DNA of 32,196 bases, from assembly GCA_903930255.1 (NCBI GenBank), contig CAIYYA010000262.1:1-32196 (forward strand), given 5' to 3'. Numbering within the stretch: position 1 is the stretch's first letter; the number at the start of each line of letters is the position of its first letter. The position numbers and the translations under genes were made by a program. Positions 6,433 through 15,642 of the stretch are shown piece by piece. The stretch is from an uncultured beta proteobacterium (GTDB taxonomy: Bacteria; Pseudomonadota; Gammaproteobacteria; Burkholderiales; Burkholderiaceae_C). The notes below the pieces were generated by a model. The model was not told where the DNA came from, searched no databases, and worked only from the letters and a program-made list of their open reading frames with translations.

Positions 6433-8433
6433 ATGATCTCTTTGGCAAGTCACTTTTTTCAACTCGGATGGTTATCCGTCTTGGCTTTATCGCTATTGCT
6501 TCAAGCATGTGGTTCACCACGAACCTTAGTCGCCAAAAGTGAGGTTAGTTCCGGAGCGACACCAATAGCTGGCTCAAAAATCGCTACTTTGATGCCACCA
6601 GGCAAATCCACTGAATTTTTTATTCCGAAAGATTTCTTTAAATCAAACAACAAAACCACAAAGAACACGGGACCACCTGTCACTCTAAACACCCCAATTG
6701 TTGGAACCGGAAACACACCAACAGTTAAATCGATGATTTGGTTGTATGCATCACCCACAGCCAAAGCGCATGCCGAGTCCGCGGGCATTGACTTTAAGGT
6801 GCAGGTGCGAATTTGGGAAACATTCCTTCGCAAGTATCACATCCCTTACAAAACGATCACATCCGTTGACGCCTTGGAAAGCAGTGCCCCAGGCGTCATC
6901 GTGCTACCTTCACTGGTTGCGTTAACTGAAAGAGAGAAACTTGCCGTTGCAAAATTTCGAGCACAAGGAGGCGGCGTTTTGGCGACATGGCTAACAGGAG
7001 TCCGTGACGGTAACGGTGCATGGCAAGGCTTTTCATTCATGGAAAACGTACTTGATGCCCGTGTAGTGGGAGACACAGCCAATGAAGAAGATGCCAATTT
7101 TTTGATGACTTACGGGGATGGCCCGATCACCTTCAACTTACCTGCAGGACAACGAATTTGGTTCGAAAGGGTAAAAGACATTTACCCTCTTCGCATGACC
7201 GGCCAGCAATCGGCTGCGAACATTCTGGATTGGTCACGAAACTCGGTACTTGACCAGGCCATTAACACCATTGTGATCGGTGAAAAACCCCAAACAAACG
7301 GAGTTATGTCACGTAGTGTTGTGCTGGGCTATCCAGAGCGCTTGTGGATGTCGACTTCACCTGCTGAAATGGAGGCAATTGCACACAATGCCTTGTTATG
7401 GTTACTCAGGCAACCCTCAGTGCACTTGGGCGCATGGCCGTACCCATTCACCAACGCAGTTTCAGTCGCAATTGATGCACCCGAAGTTGTTGATGAAGTG
7501 GACATTAAGTTTTCCAAACGGATCGAATTGTTAGGCGCCCGTGCCACCTACTATTTGGTAACGGAGAATTTGCTCAAATCAGCAGAGTCTCTGAAGAAAC
7601 TACAAACGCAAGGGCACGAGCTAGCCTTCATGGCGGATCATTTTGAGGGATTCAAAGGTCAACCCGAAGACAAGCAGCGCAAGCGATTGCTTGATATGCA
7701 GCAACAAATGAAAGCATCGGGCCTTCAAACTGGTTCAGATCATGGGTTTGCTGCGCCGATGGATGCCGCAGATAAAACCACTGTCGCCGTGCTCAACCAA
7801 CTTGGCATGGGGCACTATTTGGCACTCAATGACGCCACAGATGCTCGAATTCCAGTAACCCAGCCACGCCCATCGAGTGCTATTACTGATGAACCCAGCA
7901 TGGTGATGCTGCCCAGAACACTCAGCAGCCCAGAAGCCCTTATGAACGAAGGTGATCCTGAAGACGGATTGAGACAGTTTTTGGGAGAACTTGAAATTTC
8001 TTTGGCCATGGGAGGCCTTTCGCTGATCCGAACACCCAACCAAAGCTTGCTGTCCGAAGAAGAATGGCAGCCAATTTTCGATCGATTAAAAGGGAATAGC
8101 AAAAATGGTTGGTTTGCACTCACCAGTCAAGTCGCCCAGTGGTGGCGCGAGCGCTCGCGGGTAAGTGTCAGCATGGATATAACGTCTGGCACGCCCAGAC
8201 TCACGGTCAACCTCACAGGCACCAAGCCGCTCAGTCGATCGGCCTCAGCCATGGTCAACTTGCCAGCAGCGCACAGCAGTTTGCGTTTGTTTGCTGATGG
8301 GCATCCACACAAACTTACAACGATAACTGCGATTGACCCTTGGCGCGTTGCAGTTTCCTTGGAAAATCTGCCCCCCGGAACTTACCGATGGTTGATGCAA
8401 TTTGATCCGCTTATTGCGACTGCCGTGAAATAG
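6433..8433 (+). CDS. Polysaccharide deacetylase-like lipoprotein, catalytic motifs degenerate
   Basis: From ATG 6433 the 666-residue product opens with a lipoprotein signal (LSVLALSLLLQACG). An earlier in-frame ATG at 6349 lies over the predicted promoter and would give an over-long n-region. It is colinear with the proteins at 10224 and 1-1363: an amidotransferase-like domain (GVIVLPSLVAL, GGGVLATWLTGVRD), a NodB-like domain and a C-terminal beta domain. The NodB motifs are eroded. The acid survives in VAIDAPE (D348), but YHADIH of the paralogue has become FMADHF (M400, F404), the Arg of GFRAPT is A440, and the late motif His is R533. It is probably not a working metal-dependent deacetylase; a polymer-binding or scaffolding role at a membrane is an inference. 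The next gene is algF, 25 bases downstream. Confidence 0.8.
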   Translation: MISLASHFFQLGWLSVLALSLLLQACGSPRTLVAKSEVSSGATPIAGSKIATLMPPGKSTEFFIPKDFFKSNNKTTKNTGPPVTLNTPIVGTGNTPTVKSMIWLYASPTAKAHAESAGIDFKVQVRIWETFLRKYHIPYKTITSVDALESSAPGVIVLPSLVALTEREKLAVAKFRAQGGGVLATWLTGVRDGNGAWQGFSFMENVLDARVVGDTANEEDANFLMTYGDGPITFNLPAGQRIWFERVKDIYPLRMTGQQSAANILDWSRNSVLDQAINTIVIGEKPQTNGVMSRSVVLGYPERLWMSTSPAEMEAIAHNALLWLLRQPSVHLGAWPYPFTNAVSVAIDAPEVVDEVDIKFSKRIELLGARATYYLVTENLLKSAESLKKLQTQGHELAFMADHFEGFKGQPEDKQRKRLLDMQQQMKASGLQTGSDHGFAAPMDAADKTTVAVLNQLGMGHYLALNDATDARIPVTQPRPSSAITDEPSMVMLPRTLSSPEALMNEGDPEDGLRQFLGELEISLAMGGLSLIRTPNQSLLSEEEWQPIFDRLKGNSKNGWFALTSQVAQWWRERSRVSVSMDITSGTPRLTVNLTGTKPLSRSASAMVNLPAAHSSLRLFADGHPHKLTTITAIDPWRVAVSLENLPPGTYRWLMQFDPLIATAVK

Positions 8434-8458
8434 TACCTACACATTAAAGGAGCTTTCA

Positions 8459-9160
8459 ATGTTGTTACAACGCTTACTTGCTACCCTCTCAATGGTTATG
8501 GTGCTTGCGTACAGCTCTGCCGATCTCATGGCACAAACCAATGGACGCTTGTACGACCCTGAACCACCAGCCGATTCCGCTTATATTCGAATCGTACTTG
8601 CCGGTGACATGCTAAAGGTCGCGGTCAGTATCGATGGCAAACTCCGAATCCCGTCAGTCTCGACAAATCAAGCAAGTGACTACCTTGTAATTCCTGCAGG
8701 AAGACATCTGATTGAATTGCAAACACCTGGAAAACTCAACAAGTTAGTGTCAATGCCGCTAGAAGTGATTCAGGGACGAGCCATCACCTTGGTATTCACA
8801 TCAAGCCAAATGACTGAACCACCTATCGTCCTGGAAGATAAAACAGGCTCCAATAAATTGAAAGCGATGCTCAGCGTCTATCAATTGGCATCCAAGCAAA
8901 AAGCACTTGATGTAACGACCAGCGATGGCAAAACCAAAGTCTTTAGTAATTTGGAATACGGTAAATCTGCTGCTCTGGCAGTCAACCCCATTTCTACCGA
9001 GTTGCAAATTCAGTACCATAACGAAGCCGCAATTCTAGGAAAGACATCCATCAGCATGTCACAAGGGAATTCGTACAGCATTGTTTTGTTCGCGGAAAAA
9101 ACCGGGAAAGTTAAATCAGTGGTCGTACAAAACAAGGTTGAACGCTACACCGGAAAATGA
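8459..9160 (+). CDS. algF: AlgF-like periplasmic O-acetylation protein
   Basis: The 233-residue protein starts with a signal peptide (cleavage near LMAQTNG). Its mature start, GRLYDPEPPADSAYIRI, resembles the LYGP..P.GS.FVR opening of alginate AlgF. Two beta-sandwich repeats follow (about 35-115 and 125-230), the second with DVTTSDGKTKVF. AlgF belongs to the periplasmic relay that carries acetyl groups from AlgI/AlgJ to alginate; WssG is the equivalent in acetylated-cellulose loci. The ribosome site is strong (AAAGGAG, 7 bases before ATG). It lies between a degenerate deacetylase and an SGNH acetyltransferase-like gene, in keeping with polymer acetylation. AlgF has no catalytic residues to check, so the call rests on pattern similarity and context. 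Confidence 0.65.
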   Translation: MLLQRLLATLSMVMVLAYSSADLMAQTNGRLYDPEPPADSAYIRIVLAGDMLKVAVSIDGKLRIPSVSTNQASDYLVIPAGRHLIELQTPGKLNKLVSMPLEVIQGRAITLVFTSSQMTEPPIVLEDKTGSNKLKAMLSVYQLASKQKALDVTTSDGKTKVFSNLEYGKSAALAVNPISTELQIQYHNEAAILGKTSISMSQGNSYSIVLFAEKTGKVKSVVVQNKVERYTGK

Positions 9161-9200
9161 TCTCCATTCCATAGTACCTATCTAAATATATCTATTTACC

Positions 9201-10208
9201 ATGAACCACAAATTCCTCAATAAAGCATTCAAGGCCACCTTGCTCAGCTATGTTGTCTTGATTACCAACGTGGCTGTATCGCAAACATCGACTTCATCGG
9301 TCGTGGTTGGCAAAGACGACTGGTTATTTACACGCTACGAATTCGCTACTCCCGATGACGCACAAGACACCCAGGCCACAATTTCTCTGTTGACAAGCAT
9401 TAGTAAGCTCTTTGAACAGAAAGGCATCGCATTAGTCATGACCATGGTTCCATCAAAAATTAAGATTCACTCAGAATTCTTACCTGATGGAACTTCTGTG
9501 GATGCTTACACCGCTGGCAAATATGAGAGTGCCGTGAAAGTATTACAAACTTCGGGCGTAAATTTTGTCAATTTGAATCAACCCTTTCTTGCCAGCCAGC
9601 ACCGCCGAGGTGATACGACCATATTTTTGCATCAAGACACACATTGGTCTCACACAGGCGCGTTGCTTGCTGCTGAAACCATCAAGGCACAAATAGATAA
9701 AACCCCAGCATTAAAAGCAACACTTGAATCCATACCTGAAGAAAAATACACCCTTACTTGGGCCACCAATAAGGTTTCCACTCGTGCCCGAGATCTGGTC
9801 AAACTCATGCCAAAAGACTCCCCTGCTTACCCAACCGAAAAAGTTTTGCCCTTTAAGGTTGGTCGAGTCAATGAGTCAAAAGCAGGCTTGCTGGGTGGCT
9901 CCGATACGACCTTGATCACCGTGATAGGAAGTAGTTACGCAAACAAAAATACGGGTTACCCTGATGGATTGCGCTATACCTTGCAGCGAAACCTTCTGGA
10001 TATATCAATACCGGTTGATCAGGGCCCTTGGGTCGGCATGGAAGCCTACTTGCGCGATGACGCCTTCAAAACAAATAAACCAAAACTGATAATTTGGGAA
10101 ATCCCAGAACGCGAGCTACGCTCACCACCAAACTACAAGTACAGGGATGCTCGATACGTGATCGAAAATAACGCCTGGCTTAGCAAAGTTACCGAACTAC
10201 TTCGTTAA
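9201..10208 (+). CDS. AlgJ/AlgX-like SGNH O-acetyltransferase, secreted
   Basis: The 335 residues have an N-terminal signal segment (MNHKFLNKAFKATLLSYVVL..) ending near VAVSQ. An AlgJ/AlgX catalytic domain follows: VVVGKDDWLF, the Asp-His pair in QDTHW (D146, H148) and the Ser in GSSY (S245). The C-terminal signature WEIPERE is also found in the other two copies. The family transfers or relays acetyl groups onto periplasmic polysaccharide. It lies in the block 6433-13053, 40 bases after algF and 15 bases before the next deacetylase. No clear ribosome site precedes ATG 9201. It is clearly a paralogue of 12004-13053 and more distantly of 13064-14203. I cannot tell AlgJ-type from AlgX-type because no carbohydrate-binding module is evident. 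Confidence 0.8.
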   Translation: MNHKFLNKAFKATLLSYVVLITNVAVSQTSTSSVVVGKDDWLFTRYEFATPDDAQDTQATISLLTSISKLFEQKGIALVMTMVPSKIKIHSEFLPDGTSVDAYTAGKYESAVKVLQTSGVNFVNLNQPFLASQHRRGDTTIFLHQDTHWSHTGALLAAETIKAQIDKTPALKATLESIPEEKYTLTWATNKVSTRARDLVKLMPKDSPAYPTEKVLPFKVGRVNESKAGLLGGSDTTLITVIGSSYANKNTGYPDGLRYTLQRNLLDISIPVDQGPWVGMEAYLRDDAFKTNKPKLIIWEIPERELRSPPNYKYRDARYVIENNAWLSKVTELLR

Positions 10209-10223
10209 TAACTTAAATACGGC

Positions 10224-11981
10224 ATGTTGCGTTATTTTGTATCAATTTTGGCTTTTTTTATTGTATCTTCTACCGTAATAGAGGCAAACGCAGGATCAGA
10301 ATACCCGGTTTACCTTTATCTAAGTCCGCACACTGAGACCTATTTAAAAACAATTGGCGCTTCGTATGAAGACACTTTGGTGCGCTGGAGACAATACCTT
10401 AAAAAAAAATACCGACGAAATTTCAAAGAAATTGGACGAACTGAGTTATTAGGCAAACTTGAGTCAGGAGTGCTGGTTCTAGCCTCCGCACAAGCCCTCG
10501 ACATCGATGAAAAAAATGCAATTAGTCGCTTTGCATCCACAGGGGGTAGCCTCCTTGCGACCTGGGCGACTGGTCTGCGTGACGCGCATGGCATCGCCAG
10601 AGGTTACGGATTCATCGAAAACATGTTTAATGCACGTATTCTTGGACAGTTCAGTTCGGAGGGTGGCTTATTTTTGATGCCTTTTGGTGATGGACCACTG
10701 ACCTGGGGCTTGCCGGCCGGCCGACGAATGGCCATTGGGAGCGCTCCCAAAGAGGTGCTGCGCATGCATTCTGATCATCTTGCAGCTGTCTACATGAATT
10801 GGATACGCGCTAAAGATGAAGTTGGTCCAAACGGGGCGATTGCATTTCACGAATCAGCGTTATACCGAGGGGTGTATTTCTCCTTTCCTGAAACTGTTTG
10901 GGGCTATCACCCGCAAGCAGACATGAACCTTTTGCTTGATGGGACGCTAGATTGGCTTCGCCGTGAACCTAGAGTTTTCAAGTCTGCCTGGCCTGATGGC
11001 AAAATTGCTGCACATTTGATTGAAATGGACACCGAATTTGAATTTTTTTCAGCGCCAACCTTAGCAAATCACCTCGAAAGCATTGGAGCAAAGGGCACGT
11101 TTTATTGCCTCACGTCTGAAGCCATTCGTTATCCTGAAATTGTCAAAAATCTATTTGCCCGAGGTCATGAAATAGCCTACCACGCAGATATTCATACGGG
11201 GTTTAAATCACTCGCGGCAAACACTCAGGAAAAACGCATTCAAACCATGAGAGAACAAATGCGCAGTATTCTTGGTGATGATGTTCATGCAGCAACTGGA
11301 TTCAGAGCACCGACGGAAAGCTACGATGCGACGACCGAGGCCTTACTACGCAAATATGGAATACTGCATCATGCTGCTGATCCCAGCGCGAGTCAGGACA
11401 GATTGCCATTTTTTTCGCTAGCAGAATCAAATCTGGATGCCAATCGCGCGCTTGTCGTGCTGCCACGTACTCAACTTGATGATGTGAATTTCAAGCGACT
11501 TATTTATGGCACTGAACGCATAGAATCGAACTTGGCACATGACCTTGACATGATCGTCATGAGTGGTGCTTTTGGGCTACTCTCTGTGCACTCACAAAAT
11601 TATGTAGAAGATGGACTGATGCGACCGATTCTGGCGCGCTATATGGGCAAGGTTGCAACCTACAAGGATGTCTTATGGGTGGCTCGTGGCGATGAAATTT
11701 CAGCTTGGTGGCGTAATCGTGAAAAAGTCAGCATCACTCACACATCGCAAACTGATCAACTTAACTTTGTGATGACAGTCGAAGGAACTTCCAGTGTGAA
11801 GGGATTGACCGTATTTGTGACGCACCCAATCATGAACGCTGTGCCAATTATTGCAGCCAAAGAGAACACTTCGATCAAGTTTCTGATCAAACCAATAGAT
11901 ACCCAGAGATCTGCCCTGATATTTGATGAACTTAATTCCGGAAAATACGCTTTTTCTGTGAAATTTAAGCCTTCACGTTAA
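10224..11981 (+). CDS. Polysaccharide deacetylase-like protein with intact NodB motifs, secreted
   Basis: The 585-residue protein has a signal peptide (MLRYFVSILAFFIVSSTVIEANA). An amidotransferase-like domain contains GVLVLASAQAL and GGSLLATWATGLRD. The NodB-type domain retains IEMDTE (D269), YHADIH (H320, H324), GFRAPTESYD (R361) and SVHSQN (H456). A small C-terminal beta domain follows (about 500-585). The spacing of the first motifs matches the protein at 1-1363. The probable role is periplasmic or cell-surface N- or O-deacetylation of the exported glycan. The first motif is D-T-E rather than the common D-D, so exact chemistry is uncertain. It forms a pair with the SGNH protein 22 bases downstream, mirroring the 6433/9201 pair. 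Confidence 0.8.
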   Translation: MLRYFVSILAFFIVSSTVIEANAGSEYPVYLYLSPHTETYLKTIGASYEDTLVRWRQYLKKKYRRNFKEIGRTELLGKLESGVLVLASAQALDIDEKNAISRFASTGGSLLATWATGLRDAHGIARGYGFIENMFNARILGQFSSEGGLFLMPFGDGPLTWGLPAGRRMAIGSAPKEVLRMHSDHLAAVYMNWIRAKDEVGPNGAIAFHESALYRGVYFSFPETVWGYHPQADMNLLLDGTLDWLRREPRVFKSAWPDGKIAAHLIEMDTEFEFFSAPTLANHLESIGAKGTFYCLTSEAIRYPEIVKNLFARGHEIAYHADIHTGFKSLAANTQEKRIQTMREQMRSILGDDVHAATGFRAPTESYDATTEALLRKYGILHHAADPSASQDRLPFFSLAESNLDANRALVVLPRTQLDDVNFKRLIYGTERIESNLAHDLDMIVMSGAFGLLSVHSQNYVEDGLMRPILARYMGKVATYKDVLWVARGDEISAWWRNREKVSITHTSQTDQLNFVMTVEGTSSVKGLTVFVTHPIMNAVPIIAAKENTSIKFLIKPIDTQRSALIFDELNSGKYAFSVKFKPSR

Positions 11982-12003
11982 AGCTCATGCTATTCAAAAA
12001 ATA

Positions 12004-13053
12004 ATGAAAAATACCACTCAATTGAAACGAAGTCGACGCACATTTATTGCCAAATTGGCGCTATTTTTGACTTTTAGTTCTGTCGTTACAGCTTTTGCTG
12101 CAGATTCATTGGAGCAATACCCGGGTATTATTGGCAAAGATGAATGGCTTTTTTACCGAAACGAGTTAACAAGCTCAGAAGACGCACCAGGCGCAAAGAA
12201 CTCACTCTCGCTGATTCAACAATTTAATCAGGTATTGCAAAAAAAGGGTGTTCAACTATTAATTGTGATGGTGCCCATAAAAATGCGCATCCACGAGGAG
12301 CACTTGCCTGACGACATCAAAATCAATGATTACATGCGCAGCAATTATGAGCGCATGCTAGCAACTCTTCGTTCGTCTGGCGTCACCTCAGTCGATTTAA
12401 ATACAGCCTTCCTTAAAAGTCCGCACCGAACCAGTGATACCCCGTTGTTCTTTCGATTAGACACGCATTGGGCAAAAACTGGCGCGATGCTCGCAGCAGA
12501 AACTATCGGTGCAGAAATTCTCTCTAATCCTGTCCTCAAGAACACGATCAGTCAAATTCCTACTCAATCCTACACACTCACTACCGGCAAAGCCAAGGGC
12601 GCCACAAGGAGCAGAGATATCCTTCAGTTGCTTCCTCCAGATTCACCAGCCAGAAAATACCCTTACGAGAGATATTTTTCTATGTCAGTTAGTCGTACTG
12701 ACGTGAATAATTCTGATTTATTGGGAAAGCAGGAATCTCCTGATATTGGCTTGGTAGGTAGCAGTTACACCATTGATTGGACTGGCTTTGCCGATGGCTT
12801 GAGATATTCATTACAAAAAAATATCTTTAGCATTGGTGTCAGCGCCACCCAGGGATCCTGGGTGGGCATGGAAACCTATTTGCGTGACGATGCATTTCAA
12901 ACCAATCCTCCCAAATTATTGCTTTGGGAAATCCCCGAGCGCGATATGTACGCACCGCCTGATTACAAATATCGAGAAGCGCGCTATATTTTGTCCAACG
13001 CTGAATGGCTAAAGCGAGTGACGGATTTGGTCAACAAAGCCCCTACTCCCTGA
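12004..13053 (+). CDS. AlgJ/AlgX-like SGNH O-acetyltransferase, second plus-strand copy
   Basis: The 349-residue protein has a basic n-region and hydrophobic signal ending near TAFA. It is colinear with 9201-10208: GIIGKDEWLF, LDTHW (D153, H155), GSSY (S254) and WEIPERD. The two proteins share long near-identical stretches, for example WVGME.YLRDDAF and PPxYKYR.AR, so they arose by duplication. It is the last gene of the plus-strand block. It converges on the alginate-type algJ at 13064 with only 10 bases between stop codons, and no hairpin terminator fits there. Both catalytic dyad and Ser are present, so it is predicted to be active. Confidence 0.8.
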   Translation: MKNTTQLKRSRRTFIAKLALFLTFSSVVTAFAADSLEQYPGIIGKDEWLFYRNELTSSEDAPGAKNSLSLIQQFNQVLQKKGVQLLIVMVPIKMRIHEEHLPDDIKINDYMRSNYERMLATLRSSGVTSVDLNTAFLKSPHRTSDTPLFFRLDTHWAKTGAMLAAETIGAEILSNPVLKNTISQIPTQSYTLTTGKAKGATRSRDILQLLPPDSPARKYPYERYFSMSVSRTDVNNSDLLGKQESPDIGLVGSSYTIDWTGFADGLRYSLQKNIFSIGVSATQGSWVGMETYLRDDAFQTNPPKLLLWEIPERDMYAPPDYKYREARYILSNAEWLKRVTDLVNKAPTP

Positions 13054-13063
13054 TTGCAAAGGA

Positions 13064-14203
13064 TCAGTGGACTGCCAGCTGTTGGGTCTTGAGCCAGGTT
13101 GATTCCTGCGTCAGGGGCAAAGTCATAAACCGCTCCGGCACCTCCCAAACGATCACTTGCGGTGGCTCGGTCTTGAAAGCTTCATCTTTCAAATAATCTC
13201 CAGTCGCCTGCAAAAAGCCCCCCCCGTCTTTAGCGGCATTGAGAACCTGACTCGACAAGGCTTGTTGCAGGTGGCCATGGAAATTGCCCCTCAGCGAATA
13301 CGATGTGCCGGTCAAAACCACCGCTACGGCGCTTCCACCAAACAGGCTATTTTGTGACGTTGAGCTGATGGCATCGATTTTTTGTATTGCCTCTTGATCC
13401 GGCAAAGGCCGTAACCAATTTGGCACCTGCTCAAGCCCCATAAGCCGAATCAGGTCGCCGGCACGCTCACTGGCAGTGGTTGCCTGCACAATTCTGTAAG
13501 CCGTGTCGCCCAACGGCACCTGCATTTCACGTAATCGTTTGGCTAACGCCAGCGCAGCCACCTTGGCACCCACCTGATTCCAATGCGTATCCGTTCGGTA
13601 ATACACCTCTTGGGTTTTCGCTGCGTCTTGCAAGACAGTTAATAAATCAAGCACCGCAACACCGTGGCTTTGCAGGCCGGCAATGGCCGCCTGGTAACGC
13701 ATCGCGTTATATTCTGGGTAATGCCCTGTGGGCAAATACTGCTCATAAATCCGGGCTTTGTCGGGCACTACAGCCAGCAATAGTTGAACCCCTTTGCCTT
13801 GCAAGGCGTGCGCAGTTTGCCCTAGCAAACTCAACCTAGCCGCCATGTTGCGCTGTGCCTGCGCATCGTATTGCAACTCTTCTGTCAAAAACAACCAATC
13901 AGAGCGACCAACACGAACCTGCTCATTAGCACCTTGCAACAAGCTAAAACGCAGCGCGTTGGCACTCGCAATCAGAGAACTGCGTGCAGGCATTTTTTGG
14001 TCGATTTGTTTTTCTATAGCACCGGTTGTTCTTCCTTCCCGAAAATCAGATGCGGCTTGCGGAATCACCATATCCGACCATTGACCGATTGCTGAAGCAA
14101 ACTGCCATAAACCGGCAAGCATGACACCGACAAGAACACCTGCTGCCCAATGTGGCAAGCGTGTTTGCAACTGCACCGGGGCTTCTTGTTGAGTTGAATT
14201 CAT
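13064..14203 (-). CDS. algJ: AlgJ-like membrane-anchored O-acetyltransferase partner of AlgI
   Basis: The 379 residues begin with a cytosolic tail and one membrane anchor (about 18-40). An SGNH domain follows: VGRSDWLFL, RTDTHWNQVGA (D205, H207), GTSYS (S301) and WEVPERF. The gene starts 7 bases after algI, the usual algI-algJ arrangement, and is last in the long minus-strand operon that begins with bcsD. In alginate and acetylated-cellulose systems this protein accepts acetyl from the MBOAT and passes it to the polymer in the periplasm. A G8 run (13218-13225) lies in the coding strand near the C-terminal third. It is more diverged from the plus-strand copies than they are from each other. 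Confidence 0.85.
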   Translation of the reverse strand: MNSTQQEAPVQLQTRLPHWAAGVLVGVMLAGLWQFASAIGQWSDMVIPQAASDFREGRTTGAIEKQIDQKMPARSSLIASANALRFSLLQGANEQVRVGRSDWLFLTEELQYDAQAQRNMAARLSLLGQTAHALQGKGVQLLLAVVPDKARIYEQYLPTGHYPEYNAMRYQAAIAGLQSHGVAVLDLLTVLQDAAKTQEVYYRTDTHWNQVGAKVAALALAKRLREMQVPLGDTAYRIVQATTASERAGDLIRLMGLEQVPNWLRPLPDQEAIQKIDAISSTSQNSLFGGSAVAVVLTGTSYSLRGNFHGHLQQALSSQVLNAAKDGGGFLQATGDYLKDEAFKTEPPQVIVWEVPERFMTLPLTQESTWLKTQQLAVH

Positions 14204-14210
14204 GATGCGA

Positions 14211-15596
14211 TCAAAATTGAAAGTACAAAAATGGAGTAAACGATTGCGCCGATAAGGTAGCTACAGCCCACAAAAACAGCGGCAATATGGCATACCGCAG
14301 CGGTCCACCAGCATGCCGCTTCAGCCACGGCATGGCATACACAAGTACTATGCCCAATAGCCCGATTGACAAACGCTCAGGTGTGATATGCCAACTCATT
14401 GGGGCACTCAACGCCCAACCTTGCAGCCCCCCCATCCCCGCGAACATACGTCCTGCAGCCTCTATGTCTAGGGCACGAAACATGACCCAGCCAATGATGA
14501 CCAGCAGCATGGTTTTCATAACACGCAACCAGTCGGGCAGACGCGATGGCCCATAACGTTGCTCCAAAAACCGCTCCAAAGCCAAAATGGCGCCATGCCA
14601 GGCGCCCCACAAGACAAATGTCCAATTGGCTCCGTGCCACAAACCACCCAGCAGCATGGTTAAAAAAAGGTTGATGTAGGTTCGCAACACGCCTTTACGG
14701 TTACCCCCGAGCGAGACATACAAATATTCGCGCAACCAATTTGAAAGCGACATATGCCAACGCTTCCAAAACTCAGTGATCGAGCGCGAGGTGTAGGGAT
14801 CGTTGAAGTTTTCCGGAAATACAAAACCGATCATCAGCGCCAGCCCAATGGCCATGTCGGTATAGCCACTGAAATCAAAAAAGAGCTGGATCGTGTAAGC
14901 TCCCGCTCCCAACCAGGCATCGACCAGCGTCGGCGCTGGCAACGCAAAGGCCGCATCAGCCAACGGCGCCACGGTGTCGGCAATGAGCACTTTTTTACAA
15001 AACCCAACCATGAAGATCAAACTTCCACGCGAAAACCGTGTCATCGAATGCACGCGGCTTCTAAACTGCTCAGCGAGCAAGTGGTAGCGCAACACGGGTC
15101 CCGCCACCAAGTGGGGAAACAGCGCAATAAAGGCGGCAAAGTCGATCAAGTTACGCGCGGGCGGTGCTTCCTTGCGGTAAATATCCACCAAATAGCTGAT
15201 CGCGTGAAAGATGTAAAACGACAAACCTATCGGCAAAATGACGTGGGCAAACTCTATTGGCTCAAATCCTGCCGATTTAAGCGCAGCGTTGAAGCTTGCC
15301 ACACCGAAATTGGCATATTTGAAGTATGCCAAGGCGAGCAAATTCAATGTAACGCCGGCTGTCAGCCACCTGAACCGCTTAGCTTCAATGGACGTATGAT
15401 CGATCGCAAGAGCAATCACATAACTCATCAAAGTCACCGCCACCAGCAGTCCCAAAAAATCGGGACGCCACCAAGCATAGAAAAAATAACTGAAAAGCAA
15501 GATCAGAAAAGACTTGGCACGCCAAGGTGTCAGGTAGTAGCTGAGCAAAAAAATCGGCAGAAACGCAAAGAGAAAAATATTGGAACTAAAAACCAT
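14211..15596 (-). CDS. algI: AlgI/WssH-type MBOAT O-acyltransferase
   Basis: The 461-residue multi-span membrane protein opens MVFSSNIFLFAFLPIFLL, typical of AlgI. Conserved features include LPIGLSFYIFHAISYLVDIYR, FFDFSGYTDMAIG, FWKRWHMSLS.WLR.YLY and the catalytic GGLWHGANW (H321). It moves acetyl from a cytosolic donor across the inner membrane to AlgJ-like acceptors. The start ATG 15596 has GAGA about 8 bases upstream. It lies 46 bases after the GH18 gene, the largest gap in this operon, and 7 bases before algJ. It is a full-length member with no missing motif, and it is the single acyl-importer that could feed all three AlgJ/X-like proteins in the window. Confidence 0.93.
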   Translation of the reverse strand: MVFSSNIFLFAFLPIFLLSYYLTPWRAKSFLILLFSYFFYAWWRPDFLGLLVAVTLMSYVIALAIDHTSIEAKRFRWLTAGVTLNLLALAYFKYANFGVASFNAALKSAGFEPIEFAHVILPIGLSFYIFHAISYLVDIYRKEAPPARNLIDFAAFIALFPHLVAGPVLRYHLLAEQFRSRVHSMTRFSRGSLIFMVGFCKKVLIADTVAPLADAAFALPAPTLVDAWLGAGAYTIQLFFDFSGYTDMAIGLALMIGFVFPENFNDPYTSRSITEFWKRWHMSLSNWLREYLYVSLGGNRKGVLRTYINLFLTMLLGGLWHGANWTFVLWGAWHGAILALERFLEQRYGPSRLPDWLRVMKTMLLVIIGWVMFRALDIEAAGRMFAGMGGLQGWALSAPMSWHITPERLSIGLLGIVLVYAMPWLKRHAGGPLRYAILPLFLWAVATLSAQSFTPFLYFQF

Positions 15597-15642
15597 GCGG
15601 ATTTCTCGACTAATAAAGTGACAACACAGGATGTTCTATACG

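Noticed and set aside
13054..13063. Bidirectional terminator between the two convergent algJ-like genes
   Set aside because: Only 10 bases separate the stops and no hairpin with a T-run could be found there.
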